A DNA stretch of 64,000 bases. Origin: Betaproteobacteria bacterium HGW-Betaproteobacteria-9 (GTDB lineage Bacteria; Pseudomonadota; Gammaproteobacteria; Burkholderiales; Burkholderiaceae_C). Of this stretch, positions 54,452 through 64,000 are shown piece by piece. The position numbers were made by a program, and so were the translations under genes. The stretch's first letter is position 1. Each line of letters opens with the position of its first letter. Below the pieces are notes generated by a model that was not told where the DNA came from, searched no databases, and was given only the letters and a program-made list of their open reading frames with translations. The stretch lies in assembly GCA_002842215.1 (NCBI GenBank), contig PHCC01000006.1, positions 1 to 64,000 of the forward strand, written 5' to 3'.

Positions 54452-54781
54452 GGTTCGTCGCTGGCACGAGCGGAAACTGTGCTTGTCCCCGGTGCTTCTT
54501 CTCGGACAAAGCCTTCATCTCCGTCGATGTCCGGGATACAGCAGGTGGATCCGTGGCCAAGCCGTGCCATGTTGGACGGCGACGGAATTTTGTGGCCAAT
54601 TGACTTTGCTCAAGCACCGAGACCATCAGCACAGGGGATCGGCATTGTGTAACAAAGCCACCGGGAGGATACTGCAACTGTAAAAGATGCAACGGAGCAT
54701 CTGAGAGCCGCAAAGATGAGGATCCGGGCTTTCGAGGTCGATGCCTATCCAACCGTACCGAGGAGACCGTTCGTGCTTGAG
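54452..54781. other. 330-base region upstream of the TonB receptor remnant
   Basis: No gene is recognised. The base composition is visibly lower in GC than the flanks. Several codons in frame with the receptor extend back to 54716, so the true start is uncertain. A promoter is expected here, but no strong -35/-10 pair or Fur-like box was found. Confidence 0.4.
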
Positions 54782-57216
54782 ATGAAGGCGCTCCTGTTCG
54801 TGAAAGGCTTCACAAAGAATGACATTCGACCGATTGAACACTTGGCGCATGGCATCGCCTGCCTGTTCGGTCTGGTCGCGTCGAGACAGGGAGCGCGAGC
54901 GGCAATTGCATTCGTTTTGACGCCTATTTTGTTGCTGTGGCCGCGGCCGGATGCCATGGCGGGCGATGCAGCCAGCCTCGAATCGTCGGGGCTTCCAATC
55001 GTTGACGTAGTCGACATGGACATTGTGGATTTGGTCAACGTCAGGGTTTCCCCCTTCGATGTTTCCACCCATCTGGACCAGGGTTACCGCGCCTCGAATT
55101 CGGTGTCCGGCTCCCGCTTCGATGCGCCGATCCGGGATCTGCCGTTCGCCATCCAGGCGTTCACCCAGTCCTTCATCCAGGACCAGAAGCCGCAAAACCT
55201 TTTCGACATCGCGCGCTACTCGCCGGGCGTCACCTACCGCAGCAACGACTTCAACGAAGGCAACGCCAACCTTGCCATCCGCGGCTTCGCTGTGAGCGCC
55301 ACGCCCGGCAACGTTCAGGTGTTGCGCGATGGCTTCTATGGCCCCTCGATCTTCGACTTCACCAATCTCTCGCGCGTGGAAGTCGTCAAGGGCCCGGCTT
55401 CGTTTCTTTATGGGCAGGTGGCGCCGGGCGGCATCGTCAACGTCATCACCAAGAATCCGCAGCGCACGTTCGCCGCCAGGGCCGAGGCGCGGACCGGCTC
55501 CTACGGGCAACACCGCATCGAAGCCGACGTGACCGGCCCGGCAACAGAAACACTCTTCTACCGCATCGCGGCCTCCCACGATCAGGACATTCACTACTGG
55601 AAGCCCTACGCTGGCAGCCTACTGAACGCGTCAGTGTTTCGCTCAAGTACGAGGCGTTCAACAAGGTCGAAACGCCGCAGGTCATGCAGAAGCCCGGCTA
55701 CAACACCCAGACCGGCATCGCGCCGACCGCTGCCGACCCCAACCGTTCCGGCGTTGATGTGCCGGGCCTGCCGGACAACTGGAACAGCATGTCCTACGCG
55801 GACTACCGTCGCAGCAAGACCCGGGCACTGAGCGCCTGGCTCGACTTCAGGGCGGATGACCGCTGGAACCTGCGCGCAGGCTACGCCCGTCAGTCCTACG
55901 AGGTTGATGCGTTGTTCTCCGGCAACCTTGGCATGGCCAACAACGCCACCCTCCTGCAGGGCCGCCGCCTGAGGGGCCAGACATACACCAATGACGACGA
56001 CACTTTCGGTGCCCACGCCGTCGGCAAGTACCGCTTGGGTGACACCAGCCTGCGCCTGCTTTTCGGAGGGCAATACAGCAGCCGCCGGTTCGACAACTGG
56101 GCCGCACAGGCGCCCAACGACCCGGCACTCGGCAGCGATCCCACGGCGTCGCCGCTGCCGCTGTGGGACTTGAGCGACCCTTCCACCTGGAACCGCCACG
56201 TCTCGATTCCGCTCCACGCGCTGACGGAAAACGCGACCGACACCACCACCGACTACGTCGACAAGTCGGTCTACGGCGGTTCGACTTTCGGCTTCTTTGG
56301 CGACCGCTTGCTGGTGCTCGCCGGGTGGCGCAGAACCGCCACGGAAAGCCAGCTCGACAACCACCTGACGGGCGTGTCCCAGGAAAAAATCACCGCCAGT
56401 GCCGTGACTCCTCAATACGGCGTGCTGGTCAAGTTCACCCCGGGGCTCTCTGCATTCGCCTCCTACGCCGAATCCTTTGTTCCTGGTACACAGATCCTGC
56501 GCAACCCCGACGGGACAAACAGCGCGGCCGAACCCACCCGGGGCAGGGGCCACGACATCGGTCTCAAGGCCGATCTGCTCGACGGCCGTCTGTCCGGCAC
56601 GCTCACGTTTTTCGACATCCGCAACAGGAACATCGTCAACGACCTGGCCGTCACGGATGCGCAAGGCAACGTGGTCATCTACAACGTGCAGAGCGGCGAA
56701 CAGCGCTCGCGCGGCTTCGAACTGGACACGACGGCCGCGCTCACCGACAACTGGCAGCTGTATGTCTCTTACAGCCGCATGAAGGCCCGCATCACCGAGT
56801 TCAGTGGCAACGACGCCGCCATCCTCGCCCAGGACCCGGCCACGCTCGACGCGTCTGGACGGACGAATTACAAGAACGTGCTGCGCTTCCACAACGCGCC
56901 CCTGCAGATGAGCGCACCCCACCTCGCCAACCTCTGGACGCGCTACAACTTCACGCAGGGCGGACTGCACGGGCTCTACCTCGTCGGCGGCGCCAACTTC
57001 GTGCGCGACCAGACGATCCTGCCGGACGGGCCGGCCTCGTCCCGCCAAACCTACACGCTCATCAACGCCGGCATCGGCTACACGTGGCGGTCGAAAGGCC
57101 GACGGATGGGTGTCGACCTCATGGGCAAGAACCTCACGGACGAGAAGTACCGGCCCTCGCAAAGCACGCGCGGACGCCCGCGCGAGTTCCAGTTCACCTT
57201 TGTGGCGGGGTTCTGA
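54782..57216 (+). pseudogene. TonB-dependent (siderophore-type) receptor disrupted by a frameshift
   Basis: Two frames together encode a TonB-dependent outer-membrane receptor. The first (to about 55614) carries a signal-like region, a TonB-box-like stretch and the plug domain (DLPFAIQAFTQSFIQDQKPQ, NLAIRGFAVSATPGNVQVLR, VEVVKGPASFLYGQVAPGGI). The second, open from 55615 to 57216, carries the beta-barrel and ends in the outer-membrane signature phenylalanine (REFQFTFVAGF). At the junction YWKPYA is followed in the other frame by QPTERVSVSLKYEAF, so several codons of a barrel strand seem missing together with the frame. A sequencing error is possible. The stop overlaps the start of the YfiR-like gene. 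Confidence 0.82.
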
Positions 57217-57800
57217 TGCGGACCGAATCCATGAAAAGCCATCTCCGTTTGTGGGCCATCGCACTGCTGTGCATGCTGTATCTGCCGGGTCTGGTCGCCA
57301 GCCAGGAACTGGCACTGGCCAACCCGACCCGGGTCAAGGCCGCCTTCCTGCGCAATTTCGCCCACTACGTCAACTGGCCGGTCGAAGCGTTTCCCGATAG
57401 CAGCACGCCCTGGCACATCTGCGTCCTGGGGCCGGATCCCTTTGGCGACATTCTGGAAACGAGCTTGAAGGGCCGCACGGAGCAGGGCCGCTCCTTTGAG
57501 GTCTTCCGCGCCGAATCGCTGGATGGGTTGCCGTCGTGTCAGATCGTTTTTCTCACCTACAAAGACGATGCCAGGCGCCGTGCCGTCCTCGACAAGTTGA
57601 AGAACAGGCCGATCCTGACCGTCGGCGACGCACCGGAATTCCTGCGCGAAGGGGGAACCATCCGCTTTCAGGTCGACGACAGGGTGCGTCTGAGCATCAA
57701 CCTGGACCAGGCCCGGGTCGCGGCGCTGACCATCCAGACCCGGATGCTGGAAGTCTCCAGCGAGGTGCTCGACAACGGCATCGTCCGGAAGATGAGGTAG
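57216..57800 (+). CDS. YfiR family (DUF4154) periplasmic protein
   Basis: 194 residues with a signal peptide (WAIALLCMLYLPGLVASQ). The domain is recognised by RVKAAFLRNFAHYVNWPVEA, ICVLGPDPFGDILE, PILTVGDAPEFLREGGTIRF and the C-terminal EVSSEVLDNGIVRKMR. YfiR proteins are periplasmic regulators of a partner membrane signalling protein. The next gene encodes such a membrane kinase, four bases later, so this protein probably modulates it. A start at 57231 is also possible. Confidence 0.9.
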   Translation: MRTESMKSHLRLWAIALLCMLYLPGLVASQELALANPTRVKAAFLRNFAHYVNWPVEAFPDSSTPWHICVLGPDPFGDILETSLKGRTEQGRSFEVFRAESLDGLPSCQIVFLTYKDDARRRAVLDKLKNRPILTVGDAPEFLREGGTIRFQVDDRVRLSINLDQARVAALTIQTRMLEVSSEVLDNGIVRKMR

Positions 57801-57803
57801 CCG

Positions 57804-59765
57804 ATGTTTCGACATCTGAGCATTCACAACCGACTCGCGTTCGTACTCTGGGGTTCGGTCCTGCTGGCATTCGTCGCGGCGGGTGCCGGGTTGCTGCTGT
57901 ATCAAGCCCTGACCCTGGAATCTCGCGCGCGGCAGATCATGGAGCCCTATGCGCAAATGGTCGCCGTCGGCACCGATGCAGCCGTGGCCTTCGCTGATCC
58001 CCTTCGCGCGCAAGAAATCCTCGATACCCTGCGAGCCAACCCACAGATTCTGGCGGCGGAAATCACCCTGGACGATGGGCGCAGTCTGGCCAGTTTCAAC
58101 AACGTGCTGGATGCACGGGCGCAGCAGCAGTCAGAGAAGCCGGACGGCATCTACCTTGGCTCCGATGCCGCGCAACTGCTGCAGGGTCTGCCGAAAGGCG
58201 GGCGCCTGCGTATCAGCATGAGCCTGGCGCAACTCAGCGCGCAGACGCATCAGGCCGTGTGGATTTTTGGCGCTGGCATGCTCGTTTTGCTGGCCGCCAC
58301 GCTGATCCAGATGGCGGTGTTGCGGCGAACGATCGTGCGCCCCATCGCTTCGCTGACCGAAACGACCGAACTGGTTCGCGCCCGGGCGGATTACACGCAC
58401 CGCATCCCGGTCTCTGGCGCCGGCGAGCTGGCCCGCCTCGGGCAGAGCTTCAACGCCATGCTTGAAGGCATCCAGCAGCGGGAAGACGACTTGCGCCGAC
58501 TGGCTGCCTTCCAGCGCACCATTCTGGCCAACGCGGCCTACAGCATCATTTCGGTCAATCCCGAGGGCATCGTCACCAGCTTCAACCCGGCGGCCGAGCG
58601 CCTGCTGGGGTACACCGCTGACGAGGTCGCCGGCAAGCAGACGCCTGCGCTTTGGCACGATACACGAGAGGTGGCGGAGCACGCCCGGGTCCTGTCCTCG
58701 GAACTGGGCGAGACGATCGCGCCGGGATTCGAGGTGTTTGCGGCCCGCCCGCGTCGCGGCCTGATCGAAGAAAGGGAATGGACCGTCACCCGCAAGGACG
58801 GGACGCGCGTACCGGCGAGTCTTTCCGTCACCGCATTGCGAGACGAGGGCGGAAACATCACCGGATTCGTGGGTCTGATCTACGACCTCACCGAGCGCAA
58901 ACAGGTCGAAGCAGAAATCCATCAGCTCAACCAGGAACTTGAACAGCGCGTCGACGAACGCACCGCTCAGCTGACCGAGGCCAACAAGGAGCTGGAGGCC
59001 TTCGCCTACTCCGTTTCGCACGATCTGCGGTCGCCGCTGAGGCACATCGACGGATTTCTCGGCCTGCTCAAGGAGCAATTGGCCGCCACACTCGATGCGC
59101 AGAGCCAGCACTACATGGACACCATCTCCAAGTCGGTCAAACGCATGGGTGAGTTGATCGACGATCTGCTGTCCTTCTCGCGCATGGGCCGCCAGGAAAT
59201 GACCCGGGGTCCCGTCGATCTGGGCGCCCTGGTAGAGGAGGTCATCCACGAATTCGAGCCGGAAACCAAGGGCCGGGTGATCCACTGGCGTATCGGGGAG
59301 CTGCCGGTGGTCGTCGGCGACTGCGCCATGTTGCGCGTCGTGCTGGCCAATCTGGTTTCAAACGCCCTGAAGTTCACCCAGACGCGTGAGCAGACGGCCA
59401 TCGAGATCGGCTGTTTGCCCGAGCAGTCCGGTCACGAAAATCAAACGGTCGTCTTTGTGCGCGACAACGGCGTCGGCTTCGACATGCGCTACGCCAACAA
59501 ATTGTTCGGCGTCTTCGAGCGCCTGCACAGTTTCAAGGATTTCGAGGGCACCGGGATCGGCCTGGCCAACGTGCACCGCGTCATTTCACGCAACGGCGGA
59601 ACGACGTGGGCCGAAGGCAAGGTCAATGGCGGTGCGACCTTCTTCTTCTCGCTCCCGCGGGAAAACCCGTCAGGGGCACGGATCGCCCCGAGCAAGGCGA
59701 CAGCGTCACAACCCTGTCCCCTGAGCGAGGGCTTGGTTGCACAAGTCGGCAGCGAGACGCAATGA
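57804..59765 (+). CDS. membrane sensor histidine kinase (CHASE8-like, HAMP, PAS, HisKA)
   Basis: 653 residues. Transmembrane segments lie at about 11-35 and 155-175 around a periplasmic CHASE8-like sensor (MVAVGTDAAVAFADPLRAQE). HAMP (RRTIVRPIASLTETTELVRA), PAS (FQRTILANAAYSIISVNPEG) and a coiled coil follow. The histidine box is FAYSVSHDLRSPLRHIDGFL, with ATPase motifs NLVSNALKFT and VRDNGVGFDMRYANKLFGVF. The HisKA/HATPase pair resembles bacteriophytochrome-type kinases. No response regulator gene is adjacent. The operon with YfiR and a TonB receptor suggests sensing linked to outer-membrane uptake. Confidence 0.9.
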   Translation: MFRHLSIHNRLAFVLWGSVLLAFVAAGAGLLLYQALTLESRARQIMEPYAQMVAVGTDAAVAFADPLRAQEILDTLRANPQILAAEITLDDGRSLASFNNVLDARAQQQSEKPDGIYLGSDAAQLLQGLPKGGRLRISMSLAQLSAQTHQAVWIFGAGMLVLLAATLIQMAVLRRTIVRPIASLTETTELVRARADYTHRIPVSGAGELARLGQSFNAMLEGIQQREDDLRRLAAFQRTILANAAYSIISVNPEGIVTSFNPAAERLLGYTADEVAGKQTPALWHDTREVAEHARVLSSELGETIAPGFEVFAARPRRGLIEEREWTVTRKDGTRVPASLSVTALRDEGGNITGFVGLIYDLTERKQVEAEIHQLNQELEQRVDERTAQLTEANKELEAFAYSVSHDLRSPLRHIDGFLGLLKEQLAATLDAQSQHYMDTISKSVKRMGELIDDLLSFSRMGRQEMTRGPVDLGALVEEVIHEFEPETKGRVIHWRIGELPVVVGDCAMLRVVLANLVSNALKFTQTREQTAIEIGCLPEQSGHENQTVVFVRDNGVGFDMRYANKLFGVFERLHSFKDFEGTGIGLANVHRVISRNGGTTWAEGKVNGGATFFFSLPRENPSGARIAPSKATASQPCPLSEGLVAQVGSETQ

Positions 59766-59854
59766 CCTCTGCCACCGACTGCGCGGAGAGCGGCCGATGG
59801 TGGACATAGAGTGCTGCCCCCACGACCGTTGCCCCTCCCCGGCCACAATGGCCC

Positions 59855-61132
59855 ATGACCGCACCCAACCCAGCCAACAACCCCAAACGCTCCGTGTTGC
59901 GCCACCTGCGCCCCTCGGACCTGCGGGCCGCCGCGCAACTGGCATCGCAGGCGACGCAGGGCGTGATCAACATCACCGAGGGAGTGCACCAGTCGGTGCG
60001 GCGGCGGCTGGGCTTGTCGAACGGGGCTTCGGTTGAACAGGCCAGCGGCCTGACGGGGCAGATTTACCGCGGAGTCCGAGGCGTGGCACACATCGTGGGC
60101 CATGGGCTGGACGGCGCTCTGGCCGCGCTGCTGCCACTGGTGGACGATCCGACCACGCACCCTGAGGCATCGCCCGCGCGCGAGGCGGTGCTGGCGGCGC
60201 TGAACGGCGTGCTGGGCGACCGGCTGCAGAGTTTTGGCAACCCGCTGGCGCAGGCCATGGAACTGCGCCAGGGCGGGCAGACCTTGCCGCTGGTGCCGGC
60301 GGCCCTGAAGGCGCAGCTGGGCGAACAGGCCAGTCCGCACCTGCTGTTGCTGGCGCACGGCCTGTGCATGAACGACACGCAGTGGCGCCGCAGCGGGCAC
60401 GACCACGGGGAGGTTCTTGCCCAGGCGCTGGGCTGCACGCCGGTGTACCTGCGCTACAACTCCGGGCTGCACACCTCCACCAACGGGCACCAACTGGCCT
60501 TGCTGCTGGAGCGGCTGGTGGCGGCGTGGCCGGTGCCGCTGGAGCGCATCACCATCGTGGGGCACAGCATGGGCGGGCTGGTGGCGCGGTCTGCGGTGCA
60601 GGTGGCGCGCGAGGCGGGCCAGCGCTGGCCGGGGCTGCTGCGTGAACTGGTGTTCCTGGGCACGCCGCACCACGGCGCGCCGCTGGAGCGCGCGGGCCAT
60701 GGGGTGGACCTGCTTCTGGCCTTGTCGCCGCACACGGCGCCGTTCGCCCGGCTGGGCAAGATCCGCAGCGCCGGCATCACCGACCTGCGCCATGGCCATG
60801 TGCTGGATGCGGACTGGGAAGGCCGCGACCGGTTCGAGTCGCCCGACGACCACCGCGTGCCGCTGCCGCTGCCCGAAGGCGTGGCCTGCTTTGCCGTGGC
60901 CGCGACCTTGGCGGGCCAGCGTGGCCTGCTGGCCGACCGGCTGACGGGCGATGGCCTGGTGCCTCTCCACAGCGCGCTCGGCCAGCACGAAGACCCCGCG
61001 CGCCGGCTGGTGTTTGCGAAGGGCTCCCAGCACATCGTTTACCGCACCGGACACCTGGACCTGCTTTCCAGCGACAAGGTGGTGGCGCAGGTGCTGGCCT
61101 GGCTGCGCCCGGCTCCCGCCGTCGAAGACTGA
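59855..61132 (+). CDS. alpha/beta-hydrolase (PGAP1/triacylglycerol-lipase-like esterase)
   Basis: 425 residues. The nucleophile elbow GHSMGGLVARSAVQVA is near residue 236. An oxyanion region LLLLAHGLCMNDTQWRRSGH precedes it, and GDGLVPLHSALG and the late histidine of KGSQHIVYRTGHLDLL supply the rest of a triad. There is no signal peptide; the N-terminal 80 residues are helical with an amphipathic look. Substrate is unknown. Confidence 0.88.
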   Translation: MTAPNPANNPKRSVLRHLRPSDLRAAAQLASQATQGVINITEGVHQSVRRRLGLSNGASVEQASGLTGQIYRGVRGVAHIVGHGLDGALAALLPLVDDPTTHPEASPAREAVLAALNGVLGDRLQSFGNPLAQAMELRQGGQTLPLVPAALKAQLGEQASPHLLLLAHGLCMNDTQWRRSGHDHGEVLAQALGCTPVYLRYNSGLHTSTNGHQLALLLERLVAAWPVPLERITIVGHSMGGLVARSAVQVAREAGQRWPGLLRELVFLGTPHHGAPLERAGHGVDLLLALSPHTAPFARLGKIRSAGITDLRHGHVLDADWEGRDRFESPDDHRVPLPLPEGVACFAVAATLAGQRGLLADRLTGDGLVPLHSALGQHEDPARRLVFAKGSQHIVYRTGHLDLLSSDKVVAQVLAWLRPAPAVED

Positions 61133-61145
61133 GCACCGCGTTTCT

Positions 61146-61195
61146 CCGTTCGGTTTGAGCTTGTCGAAGCCCTTCGACAGGCTCAGGGCGAACGG
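61146..61195. repeat. 24-bp imperfect inverted repeat between hydrolase and htpG genes
   Basis: CCGTTCGGTTTGAGCTTGTC-GAAG and CTTCGACAGGCTCAGGGCGA-ACGG form imperfect arms separated by two bases. Elements of this kind (GAGCTTGTCGAAGCC... CTTCGACAGGCTCAGGG) are scattered between genes in many Burkholderiales genomes. No second copy was noticed in this window. It may end transcription of the hydrolase gene. Confidence 0.75.
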
Positions 61196-61324
61196 GCTGG
61201 TTGGGTGAGCCATCCACAAGGCCGGAGCCCCGGGGCTTGAAAACTCCCGCGCCGCCCATAATTCACGCCTTGCGTGAGCGCTCCAGCGGGGCGCGTCTGT
61301 GTTTTTCAAACTCCCTTAGGTCCC

Positions 61325-63274
<1,950 letters not shown>

Positions 63275-63646
63275 GTCTCGCCTTCAACGAGAACCCACCA
63301 GCACGGCCCCTTGATGGTGGGGGCGTCCGGCCTCACCGGATGCTCTGACGCTACGTTCCCTCCGCCTGTTCAAGGCCCTCATGTGCGCGGCGGTGCTCGC
63401 GTCGCGCGGGCATTTCGGGCGGACCTTCAAAGCGCAAGTGGCCGCTACTTGTGCCCCTCTTGATCCTGGTCAACAGCATGCTGCAGGGCTGGGTGCTCCA
63501 ATCTCGGGCTGAGTACTTCTTCATTCGTTCCGGCGTGGGCTGGCTCGCTGTCACCCAGCTGTTCAGCAGCTTCTAACCCCATCGTCCGTGAGGAGCACCT
63601 GTTTGAACGAAGTGCGTTGTGTTTGTTCTTTTCAGGAGTTCTGAGC
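63275..63646. other. 372-base spacer after htpG, possible gene remnants
   Basis: No intact gene is recognised. One frame (+) contains LMVGASGLTG, which looks like the nucleotide-binding start of an NAD-dependent epimerase, but it soon degenerates. Another frame, ending at the stop 63574-63576, encodes PLLVPLLILVNSMLQG and a second hydrophobic stretch, but no plausible start codon with a ribosome site precedes it. AGGAG at 63633-63637 serves the following gene. Confidence 0.35.
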
Positions 63647-64000
63647 ATGCAGCCGCGCGATTTTGGTGACCGTTTCATTTTTGACGACCCCAAGTACGAA
63701 GCCTTGGCCGCCGAAGGCGCCGCCAAGTACCGGCTGGGCACACCGTTCAACCACATGGCCTTCGACAACTTCCTGCCACTGGATGTGGCCGAAGCCATGC
63801 TCGCCGAATTCCCCAAGGCGCAGGACATTGAGTGGCACAACTACAACCGCCCGGCCGAGCAGAAGCTGGTCTGCGTCGACGAGACCAAGTTCGGGCCGGT
63901 CACACGCAGCATGCTGTACCAGTTCAACTCCGCGCCTTTCCTGCGTTTTCTGGAGAAGGTCACGGGCATCGACAACATGATCTCCGACCCGTCGATGCGA
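63647..64000 (+). CDS. 2OG-Fe(II) oxygenase family protein, 5' part
   Basis: The first 118 codons are present and the gene runs off the window. The start MQPRDFGDRFIFDDPKYEAL follows CAGGAGTTCTGAGC. AFDNFLPLDVAEAMLAEFPK, HNYNRPAEQKLVC and LYQFNSAPFLRFLEKVTGID match the N-terminal region of prolyl-4-hydroxylase-like 2-oxoglutarate oxygenases. The HxD...H iron ligands would lie beyond the edge, so the assignment rests on the N-terminal pattern alone. Confidence 0.72.
   Translation, partial: MQPRDFGDRFIFDDPKYEALAAEGAAKYRLGTPFNHMAFDNFLPLDVAEAMLAEFPKAQDIEWHNYNRPAEQKLVCVDETKFGPVTRSMLYQFNSAPFLRFLEKVTGIDNMISDPSMR

Noticed and set aside
63349..63576. small membrane protein ending with hydrophobic stretches
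   Set aside because: The only in-frame starts are internal and without a ribosome binding site; it may be part of a degraded gene but cannot be called.

Overview
The window looks like chromosome of a high-GC betaproteobacterium of the Burkholderiales, most likely Comamonadaceae (Hydrogenophaga/Acidovorax-like). The evidence is the abundance of tripartite transporters (TRAP, and Bug-type binding proteins), hybrid CoA-dependent aromatic catabolism, and a GC-rich intergenic repeat typical of that family. I see no rRNA, tRNA or CRISPR array.

Region 1 (1-11.45 kb, + strand) starts with debris: a 21-bp tandem repeat and a broken IS21-type istA. It is followed by a complete aliphatic-amide utilisation operon: a UrtA-type binding protein, two permeases, two ATPases, aliphatic amidase AmiE, a NorQ/NorD-like AAA+ and von Willebrand pair, and the sensor/antiterminator pair AmiC-AmiR. 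Ahead of the operon is an RNA leader with two hexaloop hairpins. The second hairpin overlaps the 5' arm of a strong intrinsic terminator, which is the architecture expected for an ANTAR (AmiR) target. The first and last parts of the operon therefore appear to form one regulatory circuit.

Region 2 (11.9-25.9 kb) is a ureide/cyclic-amide catabolic cluster. A GntR/FCD regulator and an arylmalonate-decarboxylase-like enzyme lie on the - strand. On the + strand is a tightly overlapping operon: dihydropyrimidinase-type amidohydrolase, hydantoin-racemase homologue lacking both catalytic cysteines, two TRAP transporters, amidase-signature hydrolase, 2-keto-4-pentenoate-hydratase-like protein, class V aminotransferase and UraD-like decarboxylase. 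The combination does not match any pathway I can name. The space between the two divergent units holds several TGTCGACA-like palindromes.

Region 3 (26-33.2 kb, - strand) is a 2-aminobenzoyl-CoA (or salicylyl-CoA) operon: fused monooxygenase/reductase, MarR regulator, enoyl-CoA hydratase, acyl-CoA dehydrogenase, CoA ligase and a RidA-fold protein lacking Arg105. A palindrome covers the probable promoter, and the first gene may be leaderless.

Region 4 (33.3-43.2 kb) has a DUF1840 protein, two Bug-type binding proteins flanking a conserved hypothetical protein, a DctP-Q-M TRAP operon with an internal terminator, an orphan Tat-exported DctP, and a divergent two-component system.

Region 5 (43.3-53.1 kb) is a Liv-type ABC transporter bracketed by two CoA ligases. 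It is divergent from a Crp-family regulator, with a TTGTCG-N6-CGACAA palindrome between them.

Region 6 (53.2-64 kb) carries an RluB/RluF-type pseudouridine synthase, a frameshifted TonB-dependent receptor in an operon with a YfiR-like protein and a sensor kinase, an alpha/beta hydrolase, htpG, and the start of a 2OG-Fe(II) oxygenase.

Eight copies of a GC-rich intergenic repeat lie between 30.3 and 53.2 kb and none were seen in the first 26 kb. That left part also reads as less GC-biased, so regions 1-2 may be acquired.
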